Source: Lepus europaeus (lineage: Eukaryota > Chordata > Mammalia > Lagomorpha > Leporidae). Taken from it: 64,000 nt of DNA. Position 1 is the first letter of the stretch, and each line of letters begins with the position of its first letter. The stretch lies in contig NC_084850.1 in the NCBI RefSeq assembly GCF_033115175.1, positions 3,285,024 through 3,349,023 of the forward strand, given 5' to 3'. The notes beneath the pieces are model-generated. The model saw only the letters and a program-made list of their open reading frames with translations, ran no database searches and was not told the origin of the DNA. The position numbers were made by a program, and so were the translations under genes. Positions 1-11,485 of the stretch are shown in pieces.

Positions 1-42
1 TCTCTCTCCCCCTTACAAATAAAGAAAGATTTTTTTAAAGGG
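1..42 (+). mobile_element. CSINE 3' tail, cut by window edge
   Basis: Only the CT-rich run and the A-rich AATAAA-like tail of a forward rabbit C-repeat SINE are present. The head lies outside the window. Confidence 0.7.
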
Positions 43-67
43 GGGGTGTATAAAATTGTGTAGAAGG

Positions 68-562
68 ATTGATAATCAGACTGATATCAGGGAGGTTGGA
101 GTCATGGATTGTGCTGGTAGGCAGGGCCCAGTGGGACAAAAGGAACTTAATCTTGGAGTCATGGAACTCCTTGAGCGCTGGCTGGTGGCACTTGCTGGCC
201 ATGATCTGCTGGACGGTGTGAGCCCAGGAGCAGTGCAGTGACCCATGTCTCGGTAGCGCTGGGTGAAGGCACCTCCCATGGGCAAGTCCCTATGTTCCCA
301 GGACATTCTGTGGGTGCTGCTACAGGAGTTGCAGTGCAGCCACGTGCCAAAGTTCTTCACAGGCAGCTGGGATTCTCGACTGCCTGCCGATGGTAGCCAG
401 TTTCCCCCAAAGATTTCTTCATGTTTAGCTGAGATACAAAATAATAGAAGCAGGACTTGGTGACAATATAATTAGGCGCAAAGATCCACATGCAGTAGAG
501 GGGTGGTGTGAGGGACTTGGGATGGGTGGGCAGTGCCTTATGCTAAATTCTCTTCCTCAAAT
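68..562 (-). pseudogene. RPL18A: RPL18A (60S ribosomal protein eL20) processed pseudogene
   Basis: Read on the minus strand, this intronless stretch matches large ribosomal subunit protein L18a across most of its 176 residues. Recognisable blocks in order are PKSLTPPLY (parent PKCHTPPLY), [33 protein letters not shown] and FHDSKIKF. The blocks lie in different frames. There is a one-base deletion around 360-370, just before VKNFG, and a larger deletion after YRDMG that removes the segment before ASKC. The C-terminal end decays near 68-100, and the start codon region above about 560 is not clear. Lack of introns plus frameshifts indicates an old retrocopy. No poly(A) tail is visible; a CSINE abuts the 3' end. 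It should encode nothing. Confidence 0.85.
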
Positions 563-1199
563 CATCACCACACAGACTTCCCTGTCCTCAGACTAATTTC
601 TATTTCTCCTACCCCCCTCAATTCACGTCACTCCCCTGGAGGTTTCTCCCTGCATCCTATGCCAAGACTACCTTAGGTTCCAAGGCCAGATGCTTCCTGG
701 GATTTCCCTTTCACAGCACTTGTCCCTGCTGGCAATTCTTCATTGATCGCCACTTGTCCCTACAGCAGTTGTACAATGTGCTCTAGTAGGAACAGCACTG
801 GTCCTCACCAACACGGTAGCTCCGGGTCAACCCAGTACCCAACAGGGTGGATCCCAGCACACATGTGCTGAATGAACAGATGACCAAATATAACCTTTGA
901 AAACATTCTTTTGTATTTTTAAATTTTTTTTTCAGGTGAACAAACTTCATGTATTTCTTTTATACAGATTTAGGAGCACATTGATGCTTCCCACCTTCCC
1001 TTTTCCTTCCTTTCTTATTTTTTTTCTTTTAACTTTCACAATGACATGCTTCGAGTTTATTTTAGAATCAAAAGAGTAGCTGTCCACTAAGCAGAGTTTA
1101 ACAAAGTATAAGCAGAAAATAACACTGTTCCTCAACTGTAAAGATGGGCTGTAAACAATCATTGAATCTCAAAATGTTAATTTCACTAATATACATTAC
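563..1199. other. No gene seen
   Basis: Unique-looking sequence with a T-rich stretch around 905-1030. I see no gene, RNA or clear repeat. Confidence 0.5.
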
Positions 1200-1380
1200 A
1201 TTTTAGGTACTCTATTAATTACCACAGGTCGGGGTAATACATGATATCTGCCTTTTTGGGACTGGCCACAAAGCATAGTGGTTTCCAGTTGCATCCATTT
1301 TGTTGTGAAAGACAGGACCTCATTCTTTTTTATGACTGAGTAGTATTCCATAGTGTATATATACCATAATTTTTTTATCT
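1200..1380 (-). mobile_element. Old L1 ORF2 C-terminal / 3' fragment
   Basis: The minus strand encodes YIYTMEYYSVIKKNEV, matching the conserved YTMEYY..IK block near the C-terminus of LINE-1 ORF2, followed by degenerate L1 3' sequence. The younger L1 tail at 1381 interrupts or abuts it. Confidence 0.7.
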
Positions 1381-2690
1381 TTTTTTTCATTTATTAAACT
1401 TTTATTTAATGAATATAAATTTCCAAAGTACAGCTTATGGGTTACAATGGCTTCCCCCTCCCATAACTTCCCTCCCACCCACAACCCTCCCCTTTCCCGC
1501 TCCCTCTCCCCTTCCAATCACATCATGATTCATTTTCAATTCTCTTTATATACAGAAGATCAGTTTAGTATATATTAGGTAACGATTTCAACAGTTTGCC
1601 CCCATATAGCAACACAAAGTGAAAAAAAATACTGTTAGAGTACTAGTTATAGCATTAAATAAGAGTGTACAGCACATTAAAGACAGAGATCCTACATAAT
1701 ATTTTTTTAAAAAATTAATTAATTTTCTAGCCATTTCCAATTTAACACCAGGTTTTTTTTTCATTTCCAATTATCTTTATATACAGAAGATCGATTCAGT
1801 ATATAATTAGTAAAGATCTCATCAGTTTGTACCCACGCAGAAACACAAAGTGTAAAAATACTGTTTCAGTACTAGTTATAGCATCACTGCACATTAGACA
1901 ACACATTAAGGACAGATCCCACATGGGATGTAAGTACACAGTGACTCCTGTTGCTGACTTAACAATTTGACACTCTTGTTTATGGCGTCAGTAATCTCCC
2001 TAGGCTCTAGTCATGAGTTGCCAAGGCTATGGAAGCCTTTAGAGTTCGCTGACTTTGGTCTTATTCCGATAGGGTCATAGTCAAAGTGGAAGTTCTCTCC
2101 TCCCTTCAGAGAAAGGTACCTCCTTCTTTGATGGCCCCGTTCTTTCCACTGGGATCTCACTCACAGAGATCTTTCATTTAGGTCTTCTTTTTTTTTCCCA
2201 TGGTATCTTGGCTTTCCATGCCTACAATACTCTCATGGGCTCTTCAGCCACATCCAAATGCCTTAAGGGCTGATTCTGAGGCCAGAGTGTTGTTTAGGAC
2301 ATCTGCCATTCTATGAGTCTGCTGTGTATCCAGCTTCCCATGTTTTTTAATCTAATCATTGGTTGATGGACATCTGGGTTGAGTCCATATCTTAGCTATT
2401 GTGAATTGAGCTGCAATAAACATGGGGGTACAGATAGCTCTTTCATACTCTGTTCTCATTTTCCTTGGGTAAATTCCCAGGAGTGGGATGGCTGGGTCAT
2501 ATGGTAGGTCTATATTCAGCTTCCTGAGGTATCTCCATACGGTTTTCCACAGTGGCTTTACCAGTTTATGTTCCCACCAGCAGTGGGTTAGTGTGCCTTT
2601 TTCCCCACATCCTCCCCAGCATTTGTTGTTTGTTGACTTTTGTATGAGAGCCATTCTAACTGGGGTGAAGTGAAACCTCATTGTGGTTTT
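1381..2690 (-). mobile_element. Rabbit-type L1, 5'-truncated (ORF2 end plus 3' UTR)
   Basis: The minus-strand copy begins inside ORF2 at about 2690. Residues such as [32 protein letters not shown] and [13 protein letters not shown] match the ORF2 C-terminal third. It runs through a long C-rich 3' UTR and ends in a poly(A) (plus-strand T run near 1379-1390). The same 3' UTR occurs at 48232-48420. The frame is open from 2681 to 2352, but the element lacks its 5' part and is dead. Confidence 0.85.
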
Positions 2691-2905
2691 TAACCAAATA
2701 CACTCTTATCAGGGGTTCACTCGGTTCCAGGCACTATACTAACTGGTTTACATGGATTTACATCCTCAGTGTACCCCCTGAGTTGGGTGAAGACCAGTGA
2801 AGCTCTGTCGCTGTGTCAGATCATGCAGCAGGTAAGTGGCAGAGCCAGGACTCAACAATGCTCCATCTGACTCTACGGCCCATGCTTGTAACTAGTCAAC
2901 AAGCT
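2691..2905 (-). repeat. MIR-like SINE relic
   Basis: The segment 'caggtaagtggcagagccagg' region resembles the reverse complement of a MIR core. It is degenerate, and the family call is tentative. Confidence 0.4.
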
Positions 2906-3249
2906 TGCTACATCACCTGCGACAAAGAAATGTTGATCCCTCTGAGGTCCTGCTGACTTGGGGGGTTGCTCTCAAGAAGTGGACTTGGAGTTAGCCGAGA
3001 AGGACAAGGCTCTGAATTTGCAGGTTCCAGAATATTCTTACCGACATTCTGTAAATGAGCCAGAGTTTTATTAACTAGTCTCCATGGTTTCCCATCTCTA
3101 AATCTACAGGACACTCATGAGAAGTAATGAGTTGAAGCAAGGAGGCCAGTTGGAGGCGACAGTGGGTGGATCAGAGCTAGAGTAGTACAGGTGGGGAAAT
3201 ATGGTCAAATTCAATTAAATATGCCAAAGTCAAGACAAACCAGAGAGGC
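2906..3249. other. No gene seen
   Basis: Unique-looking sequence between a MIR relic and a CSINE. Confidence 0.5.
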
Positions 3250-3597
3250 TACTGTTGTGAACAGCAAGCTAAGTCTCCACCTGTGGTGCTGGCATCACAT
3301 ATACTCACCAGTTCGAGTCTGGGCTGCTCCACTTCCAATTCAGCTCGCTGCTAATGGCCTGGGAAAGTAGCAGAAGATAGCCCAAATGCTTTGGCTTCTG
3401 CCACCCTTGTGGGAGACCCAGAGTAAGTTCCTGGCTCCTGTCTTTAGTCTGGCTAACTCTGGCTGTTAAGGACACTTGAAGAGAGAACCGAGTGGAAGAC
3501 CTTTCTTTCTCTCTCTTTCTCTCTCTCTCTCCCTCTCGCTCTCTCTCTCTCTCCCTGTCCCTCTTTGCCTTTCTATTAAATAAATGAACCTTAAAAA
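3250..3597 (+). mobile_element. CSINE (rabbit C-repeat SINE), old copy
   Basis: Reference description for the family here: a tRNA-derived head with a B-box-like 'ggttcgagtc', a body with 'cagctctctgctatggcc' and 'gatggcccaagtccttggg', then 'gtgaaccag.ggatggaaga', a CT-rich run and an (AAATAAAT)n tail, about 320-350 bp in all. It is moved by L1 machinery. This copy is diverged, with a long CT run at 3502-3572. Confidence 0.9.
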
Positions 3598-3834
3598 AAG
3601 ACAAGCAGAGTCGCTGGTGATGTGGATGTGGAATATGAGATAAGGAGGCATCAAGGATGCTTCTGGTTTCTTGGTCCAAACAGCTGGAATGGATAGACTT
3701 TCCATTGACTGAGACGGGGAAGAGCTGAAGTTTATGGTACACAGGTTAAGTTTGAGATGTTTGTTAAGCCTCCGAAGGGAGATACCAAATAAGCAGTTGG
3801 ACATGGAGTTCAGGGTCCAGGTCTAAGCAGGAGT

Positions 3835-4005
3835 CTCTCTCAAATGTCATAATGCACTACCTACTGTACATGCTTGTCTTGCACATTGCCTGTTTGCTTC
3901 ATCCCACTGGAAGAGCAGCAGCACAAAAGCGAGACTTTTCATTGGCATGATGCCTGGCACTTGGTAGGCCTTAACAGTATTTGTTGACTGAGGGGCTGAA
4001 TGGAT
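3835..4005 (+). repeat. L2-like LINE relic
   Basis: The text 'gcctggcacttggtaggcc...tatttgttgactga' matches the usual L2 3' end. Confidence 0.5.
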
Positions 4006-4009
4006 TTAG

Positions 4010-4540
4010 TAAAACATGATTTCGAAGAGAACTCCACAAACAGGACAGAAAAAATACCCTAATGTCGATTGCAACTCAATTTTCTCAAAAACAAAGCACA
4101 AACTGAATAGCGAGATTGTAAAAGCATACCACACACAGAGAAAATGGAAATAGAATCACTAACCTGGAGACACGTCGTGGTTAAATTAGTTAACTGGAAG
4201 TATAAAAGAGAAGCACACAGAAAAAGCAAGTCACCAAAAGGAATCAAAACCAGATTTCCATCGTATTCCTCCTGAGGAACTATTAGTGCAGAATACAGTA
4301 GAGTAATGTCTACAAAATTCCAATGGAAAGAAACTATGAGCCAAGAATTTTATACCCAGTCAATTTATGCTTCAAGAATAAATGCTATTCAAAAGAGGAA
4401 AAACTCAGGGAACTGAGTATTCATTAGTTCTTCTAATAACAAAACACTAACCAATGAGAAAAATCTTGCCAACCAAGAGATAGAACAAAATTTAGAAATA
4501 GATAACTATGAGCACTGAAGCCATTAAAAATATAAAAATA
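4010..4540 (+). repeat. Probable L1-related AT-rich relic
   Basis: A-rich sequence containing 'aattttatacccag', a phrase common in old mammalian L1 elements. No open frame is preserved. Low certainty. Confidence 0.35.
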
Positions 4541-4778
4541 GGGACTGGCACTGTGGCGTAGCGAGTAAAGCAGTGCCAGCATCCCATATGGGTGCCAGTT
4601 TGAGTCCTGGCTGCTCCACTTCGGATCCAGCTCTCTGTTATGGCCTGGGAAAGCAGTAGAAGATGGCCCAAGTCCTTGGGCCCCTGCACCTATGTGGGAA
4701 GCCTGGAGGAGGCTCCTGGCTTCGGATCGGCACAGCTCCAGCCATTGTGGCCAATTGAGGAGTTAACCAGCAGATACA

Positions 4779-4815
<37 letters not shown>

Positions 4816-4856
4816 CTCTTTCTCTCTGTGTGTTAACTTTTTCAAATAAATAAACA
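4541..4856 (+). mobile_element. CSINE, full length
   Basis: Starts 'ggactggcactgtggcg', with a CT run at 4782-4811 and ends in 'aaataaataaac'. Confidence 0.92.
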
Positions 4857-5329
4857 ATAAACTGACAGCAGAACCTTCATTACATGACTGGGGGAGTCAC
4901 ATCACTGTCGAGTACAATGTGCTATAACCACAGACAACGTAAGGCCAATATTATTAACAAAAATTGGGGTCCATTGCTAGTATTTACATCGATTTACAAA
5001 GAAAAAAAAGAGGAAAGGAAAGGAGGAGAGTAGATGGGAGGGATGAAAAGGAGAAAGGGAAAAACAAAACATTTCCATCTTCTTAATGATCTCTAAGTCT
5101 TTCAGCCTCAGAGGAGGCCCATAGAACTAACAAGCCCTACGGAGAAGAAACATTAACATCCAGTTCAGCACTTGCTTGATTTTTACACCAGTTCCTTTGG
5201 TTACGTTTTAAATTCGAGTAACACTGAATCTGATATTTTTATTAAAAATAGCATGACTGCTATGATCTCTTTGTTATAAAATTATTTCTTGATGGCCTGT
5301 GGCCTCTGCCTATACATGCAGATAAACAC
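4857..5329. other. No gene seen; purine-rich patch
   Basis: Unique-looking sequence with an A/G-rich run at 5000-5070. Confidence 0.5.
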
Positions 5330-5690
5330 ATGAGTAGTGCCTTGGCCCATTTTGTGCCGCTATAACAGAATACCTGAGATTGGGCAATTTAGGAAGAACA
5401 GACATGAATCGCTCACAGTTTTGGAGCCTGGGAAGACTACGGTCAAGGTACCAGCGTCTGGCATCGGGAAAGGACCTGCTTGCTCTGTCCTCACGTAGCA
5501 GAAGGCAGAAAGGCAAGAAAGGATGAACTCTCTTCATCTGAGCCCTATCATAAGAGCACCTAATCTCATGCATGAGGGTGACTCCATCAACTCCCAAAGG
5601 CCACAACTCCCAATACTGTTGCAATGGAGATTAAGTTCCCACATTAATTTTTGTAGGTGACAAAAACATTCAAGCCATAGTGACTGGGAG
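5330..5690 (-). mobile_element. MaLR-type LTR relic
   Basis: In reverse orientation it carries the hallmarks of MST/MLT1-type LTRs: 'ccgctataacagaatacctgag', 'attgggcaattta', 'taatctcatgcatgagggtg' and 'caatggagattaagtt'. Diverged solo LTR. Confidence 0.7.
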
Positions 5691-6596
5691 GTTGTTAACC
5701 ATATTTGTTTCTTTTCTGGGTGATGAAATTGTTAGTAATTCATTTGTTTCATTGTAATTCTTGAGTTGCTTCAATTTTTATAATGTGTTATCTGCTTTAT
5801 AAAAGCACTAAGGTTACCGTTGTTGGTAAGAACGAAGAGAGAGAAAAAATTCTCTCCCATGTGTAAGGCAACACATAGAAAGCATTGTTTATAATAGGGT
5901 AAAGTGAAAAATAACATAAACATTCATGTTGGAAAAATGGTTAAAGAAACCATGCTGTATTTCCAAAAAGACCTAAAACACAGCAACTTAAAAGAATGAA
6001 GTCGAATTCGATGTAGGTAAGTGTAAAGATCTCTAGGACAGATGATTGAAGCAAGTTAGAGGATAGTGTTAATAAAAAGATTCCATCTCTGTGTGTGTGT
6101 GCATTAGATGCACATGCCAAAACTCTACATTTCTGTATAGGAGTTATTGCAGAGGAAAAGGTCAGGAGAAAGATGCACAACTGAATAATTGGGAATCCTC
6201 CAAGAGCAGCTGGGGATAGGGCCAAGTCCAGAGGGCTGACTTTATCTGTAAAGGGTGCAATTTTTAGAAATAGGATTTATTCATGTGTTAATTGCATAAT
6301 TTAAAATCCATTTGTTTTTAAGGCAAAGTGTTCAGCTTGATAGTTTGAGGCTGTACTCTGGGCCCGAGGCACAGAACCAGGAGACTCCTCAGCCCTCCCT
6401 CTCCAAGAGGGGATGTGGTAGGGGAGGTTGCAGCATACTGGAGGAGGCAGTTTCCACTTCGAGCTGCAAGACTTGGAGAAAGACTTCTGGGAAGCAATTG
6501 ACAAGGATGTGACATTTGCTTGTGGTGGAGTGGAGTTCTAGAAGGCCCTTTGAAGGAGCTTGGTAAAGACCGGCAATAGTTAGGAGGAAGGAATAT
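5691..6596. other. AT-rich sequence, part L1-like; no gene
   Basis: About 5870-6110 resembles the 3' region of an old L1 ('aatggttaaagaaaccatg'). The remainder is unassigned. Confidence 0.35.
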
Positions 6597-6672
6597 ACAT
6601 ATATTTTTTTATGATATGTACTATATTATATATGTTATATAGTATATATATTATATAGTATACTATGTATGC
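6597..6672. repeat. AT-rich palindromic microsatellite
   Basis: Repeated 'tatatagtata' units and an inverted 'ctaatatacattag' give a self-complementary AT tract. Confidence 0.7.
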
Positions 6673-6674
6673 TA

Positions 6675-7621
6675 ACTAATATACATTAGTATAGTTTCCA
6701 TTTTAATTGCAACAGAGTTGTTGCACATATTTATTGGGTGCAGTGTGACATTTCAATACATATATACAATGTGTAATGATCAGGTCAGGGTATTGGCACA
6801 ACTTTCCCCTCAGACATTTGTCATTACTTTGTGTTTATCACAGTACAAATCCTCTCTACTAGCTAATCTGAAATAGTAAGTGTTGTCAGCCACTTGTTGG
6901 TAGTTATCCTACTGTGCGATAGAATGTTACAAGTTATTCCTCCTAGCTAGCTAAACCGCTAGACCTGTTAACTATAGTCTCTTCATCCACCCAACACACA
7001 CACACCCTTCCCAAGCTCTGGTAGCCACTACTCTGTATCTCCTTCTAGGAGTAAACCTTTTTAAATTCTGCATATAAATAAGTACATGTGGCATTTCTCT
7101 TTCTGTGCCTCACTTATTTTACTTAATATAATATCTTCCAGTTCCATCCAAGTTACTGCAAATGACAGAATTGGCTGAATGATAGTCCATTGTGTACACA
7201 TTCCACATTTTCTTTATTCGTTCATCTGTTGATGGGCTCATAGCTTGAATGCATATCTTGGCTTGTGAAGAGGACAGCAATGGATACACAGTGCAGGTGT
7301 CTGTTCAACATGCTAATTTCAGTTCCTTTGGATATATGTCCGGAAGTGAGATTGCTGGATCACATGGTGATTCTATTTCTCATTTTTACAGGAAATGCCA
7401 TACTGTTTTCCACAATGGCTATACTAATTTACATTCATACCAAGAGAGGGCAAGAATTTCCCTTTCTCCACATCCTTGGCAGAATCTTTAATTCTTTTGT
7501 CTTCTTGATAGTAGCTAATCTAACTAAGATAAGATATTTCATTGTGGTTTTCATTTGAACTTCCCCATGATTAGTGATGTTGAACATTTTCCATACACAA
7601 CTTGTTGGTTATTTGTATTTC
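6675..7621 (-). mobile_element. Old L1 (L1M-like), 3' part
   Basis: The minus-strand L1 3' UTR and ORF2 end are recognisable by 'caatgtgtaatgatcaggtcaggg', 'atgatagtccattgtgt', 'agattgctggatcaca' and 'tggctatactaatttacattc'. A CSINE at 7622 splits the element. Confidence 0.75.
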
Positions 7622-7943
7622 TTTTTTTAAATATTTATTTATTTATTTATTCAAAAGTCAGACTTACAGGGAGAGACAGAGATCTTCCATCCACTGGTTC
7701 ACTTCCCAAATGGCCGCAGTGGCTGGGGCTGGGTCAGGCCGAAGCCAGGAGCCAGGAGCTTCTCTTTCTGGTCTCCTCCATGGGTGCAAGGACCCAAGCA
7801 CTTGGGCCATCTTCTGCTGCTTTCCCAGGCCACAGCAGAGAGCTGGATCGGAAGTGGAGCAGCCGGGACATGAACTGGCTCCCATAGGGAAATGCCAGAA
7901 GCACAGGTGATGGCTTTACCTGCTACATCACAATGCCTACCCC
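7622..7943 (-). mobile_element. CSINE, full length, inside L1
   Basis: Reads backward from the A-rich tail ('aatatttatttatttattt') to the head ('atcacaatgcctacccc'). It interrupts the L1 that resumes at 7944. Confidence 0.92.
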
Positions 7944-8507
7944 TGTACATCTTATTTTGAGAAATGTCTATTTGTATCATTCACCCATTTTTAAATTGGA
8001 TTACTTGGGTTTTTTTTTTCTGTTCAGTAATTTGAGCTGATTAGATATTCTGGATATTGATCCCTTGTCAGATATATGTTTTGCAAATAACTTCTCCCAC
8101 TCCACAGGTTGTCCCTTCACTCTGTTTGTTTCCTTTGCTGTGCAGAATTTTAGCTTAATGTAATCACATTTGTCAATTTTTGGCTTTATTTCCTGTGCTT
8201 TTAGTTAGGGTCATATCCAAAAATTATTTGCCCAGACCAATGTCATATAGTGTTTCCACTGTTTTCTCCAAGTACTTTCAAAGTTTCAGATCTTACATTT
8301 AGGTCTTTGATCCATTTTGAGTAGATTTCTTTTATACTTTGATAGGAGTCTAGTCTCTTTCTTCTGCATATGAACATCCAATTTTTGCAGCATTTATTAA
8401 AGATATCTTCCTTTCTCCATTGTATGTTTTCGCTGCCTTTGTCAAAAATCAGTTGGATGTAAATACATGGATTTATTTCTGAGCTCTCTATTCTGTTCCA
8501 TTAGTCT
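7944..8507 (-). mobile_element. Old L1, ORF2 portion (continuation)
   Basis: Continues the element left of 7622. Phrases such as 'ttgatcccttgtcagat', 'ggttgtcccttcactctgtt' and 'tttgatccattttgagt' are the reverse of L1M ORF2. Multiple stops; not functional. Confidence 0.75.
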
Positions 8508-8925
8508 ATCTGTTATTAGTCTGTTTGGGGCTGCTGTAACACAATATCTGAGATTGGGTAATATACAAAAAAAAAAAAAACCCAGAGATTTATTTCATAG
8601 AGTTTCTGGAGGCTGGGAAGTCCAAGAGCATGGCACCAGCATCCCTTCTTGCCGTGATCCCACGGCAGAATGTAGAAGGACTAGAGAGTATGGCTGAAAG
8701 GGAGAGGAAGGGGGCTGAACTTGTTTTATCAGGAACTTACTCCCAGGACAACTACTCGGCTCTCGCAATGACATCAGTCTAGGTTCAGGCAGATGGGGCA
8801 CTCATGAGCTAATCACCTCATAAAGGTAACATCTCTGGTTTAAAGAAACCATCTTTGAACACTGTTGCACTGGGAATTAAGTTCCCAACACATGAACTTT
8901 GGAGGATACATTCAAAGTATAACAA
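8508..8925 (-). mobile_element. MaLR-type (MST/MLT1-like) LTR
   Basis: In reverse it has 'attagtctgtttggggctgc', 'gagattgggtaatata', 'ctaatcacctc' and 'gggaattaagtt'. An A run at 8568-8581 interrupts it. It directly borders the hexamer array. Confidence 0.75.
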
Positions 8926-10393
8926 GTAAGTGCACAGATTCAAATCCAGAGAGCCAGATTGACATGGAGACTCGGGTACAGGGATAGATACAAACAGAGG
9001 CACAAATACCGATTCAGATACAAAGAGACACAGTCTGGATACAGTTGGAAACACAGACACAGCTACGTATACAATTAGACTCACAGAGCTTGATATAGAC
9101 AGAGGCAGACAGACACAGATACAAGGACAGACAGAGACAGGAATACAGACCCAGACATGGAAAGAGATATAGATAGAAGTAAAGACATGTACAGATGAAG
9201 ATAGAGATACATATACATGTACAGATACATGTAGAAACAGACATACAAATAGAGGTAGCGACATAGTTACAGATACAGGAAAAGACACTGATATACATAT
9301 CACTGACAGGGGTGCCAGCAGAGATACAGGTAGTCACAGATACAAGTATAGAAAAAGACACAGAAACAGAATCACGGGTATGGAGACAAACATAGACACC
9401 GGTACAGGAGACATACATGTACAAACACAGGTACAGGCAGAGCCACAGATATACAGAGAGACATGGGTACAGCTACAGATAGAGGTATGACACAGATTCA
9501 AAGACAGGTAGGCACATGGGTAGATACAGATAAATGTAGAGACACAGATATGGGCATACCCAGTAATACAGGTAAGACACAGATACACGGAGATACTGAT
9601 ATATGTAGGGGCACAGTAACGATACAAATACGAAGGCACAAATACAAAAACACATACAGACACAGATACAGATATAGGCAGATGCCAAAGAATCACAGTT
9701 ATGGACGGAGGTAGAAAGATATATACATAAGGATACAGAAAGATTCAGAAACACAAGCACAGATCCAGATCCAGATGTATGTGCAGACAGAGGGAGAGGC
9801 ACAAATGAAATGCAGATATGAAAGAAAGAAATGCAGATGTGGCTATAGGTAGAAATACAGGAAGACACCCAGATACCAATCCAAGTGAAAACGCACACAC
9901 ATAAAGAGGTGGAGACACAGATATAGATGGAGGTAGGGGCAAATTTACAGACATAACTTGACACAGAAATACAAATAGAAACAAAGACAGGATATAGGAG
10001 CAGACAGAGATAAGGCAGAGACAGACACAGAGACACAGACTAAATACAGATGGACAACCAGATACATACAAATACTAATAGAGACACAGAGACAGGTACC
10101 GATAGAAGCACAAATACAGGACAGAGACAGGTACAGTTGGTGTCTGCACAGAAACATGCAGATGGGGTAAAAACAGACAGATACAGCCGAAAGCAGAGAT
10201 ACAGATACAAATAGAGACACAGGAAGAGGCATAGAAACACAGAGACAGACAAATATACATGGAGAGACAAGACACAAATACAGATGGTAACATAGACACA
10301 GGTTTAGAGATACGCATATAGACACACATACAGACAAGGTAGATACATATGTGTATACCAATACAGTTAGAGACACAAAGCTAGATACAGGTA
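8926..10393. repeat. Degenerate hexamer tandem array, left arm
   Basis: The plus strand is an unbroken run of loosely repeated six-base units around AGATAC, AGACAC and AGGTAC (consensus near AGRYAC). Higher multiples of six also fit. Units are too diverged for exact longer tandem copies to be seen by eye, so the array is old. The composition lacks stop codons on the minus strand, which yields overlapping open frames of up to 189 codons rich in Val, Ser, Cys, Leu and Tyr. Those frames track the repeat and show no protein signature. It begins at the edge of a MaLR LTR and is cut by CSINEs at 10394. Confidence 0.85.
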
Positions 10394-10662
10394 CCAGGCA
10401 GGTGTTGTGGTACAGTGGGTTGAGCTGCCACTTGGTATGCCAGCATCCCATACTGGAATGCTGGTTCGAGTCCTGGCTGCGCCCTGCTTCCAATCCAGAT
10501 TCCTGCTGATGCACTTAGAAAGGTAGCAAATGATGACCCAAGTACTTGAGACCCTGTCATCCACATGGGAGAGCTGAATGGAGTTCCTAGCTTCTGGCTT
10601 CGGTCTGGCCCAGCCCTGACTATTGTGGTCATTTGGGGAGTGAACCAGTGATTGGAAGATGT
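10394..10662 (+). mobile_element. CSINE, 5' part; split by later CSINEs
   Basis: Diverged head and body ending at 'gtgaaccagtgattggaag'. The CT-rich tail seems to be displaced to 11328-11485. Confidence 0.8.
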
Positions 10663-11013
10663 TGGGGCCGGTGCTGTGGCACAGCAGGTAAAGCCGTTGC
10701 CTGCACTGCCAGCACCCCATATGGGCGCCAGTTCAACTCCTGGCTGCTCCACTTCCCATCCAGCTCTCTGCTATGGCCTGGGAAAGCAGTAGAAGATGGC
10801 CCAAGTCCTTGGGCTCCTGCACCCACATGGGACACCTGGAAGAAGCTCCAGGCTCTTGGCTTTATATCAGCCCAGCTCCAGATGATGTGGCCAATTAGGG
10901 AGTGAACCAGTGGATGGAAGGCCTATCTCTCTCTCTCCCTCTCTCTCTCTGTTTCTCCTTCTCTCTGTGTAGCTCTGACTTTCAAATAAATAAATAAATC
11001 TTTAAAAAAAAAA
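10663..11013 (+). mobile_element. CSINE, full length, nested
   Basis: A better preserved copy starting 'ggggccggtgctgtggcac' and ending in (AAAT)n plus an A run. It is inserted at the tail side of the 10394 copy. Confidence 0.92.
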
Positions 11014-11024
11014 TTCCCTCTTGG

Positions 11025-11327
11025 AGCCGGCACCATGGCTCACTTGGTTAATCCTCTGCCTGTGGTGCCAGCATCCCATATGGGCGCCAGTTCTAGTCCC
11101 GGTTGCTCCTCTTCCAGTCCAGCTCTCTGCTGTGGCCTGGGAAGGCAGTGGAGGATGGCCCAAGTGCTTGGGCGCCTGTACCCACGTGGGAGACCAGGAG
11201 GAAGCATCTGCCTCCTGGCTTCGGATCGGCGGCCATTTGGGGAGTGAACCAACGGAAGGAAGACCTTTCTCTCTGTCTCTCTCTCTCACTGTCTAACTTT
11301 GCCTGTCAAATAAATTTTTTTAAAAGT
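11025..11327 (+). mobile_element. CSINE, full length, nested
   Basis: Starts 'ggagccggcaccatggctc' and belongs to the 'ggttaatcctctgcctg' subtype. The tail is short. Confidence 0.9.
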
Positions 11328-11485
11328 CCCTCTTCCTCTCCCCTACCCCTTCCCTCTCCTCTCCCTCTTCTCTTCTCTCCTCTTCTTCCCTTCCCTCCTA
11401 CTCCCCCTTTTTCCTTCCCCTCCTCTTCCTTCTTCCTGTCTCCCTCTGTTACTCTGTGCTTCAAATAAATATATGTATCTTTAAA
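11328..11485 (+). mobile_element. Expanded CT-rich tail of the split CSINE
   Basis: About 120 bp of pyrimidines followed by 'ctctgttactctgtgcttc' and an AAATAAAT-type tail. This is the expected end of the copy begun at 10394. Confidence 0.65.

Noticed and set aside
2352..2681. 109-codon protein
   Set aside because: It is the C-terminal part of LINE-1 ORF2 in a truncated element, not a host gene.
3500..3580. CT/GA runs as stand-alone microsatellites
   Set aside because: Most such runs are the built-in CT region of CSINEs, so they were not listed separately.
9473..10036. Cys/Ser/Leu-rich 187-codon protein
   Set aside because: It is the translation of the hexamer array. Adjacent frames give equally long products.
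10680..10760. tRNA gene suggested by A/B-box-like motifs
   Set aside because: These are the tRNA-derived heads of CSINEs and lack a complete cloverleaf.
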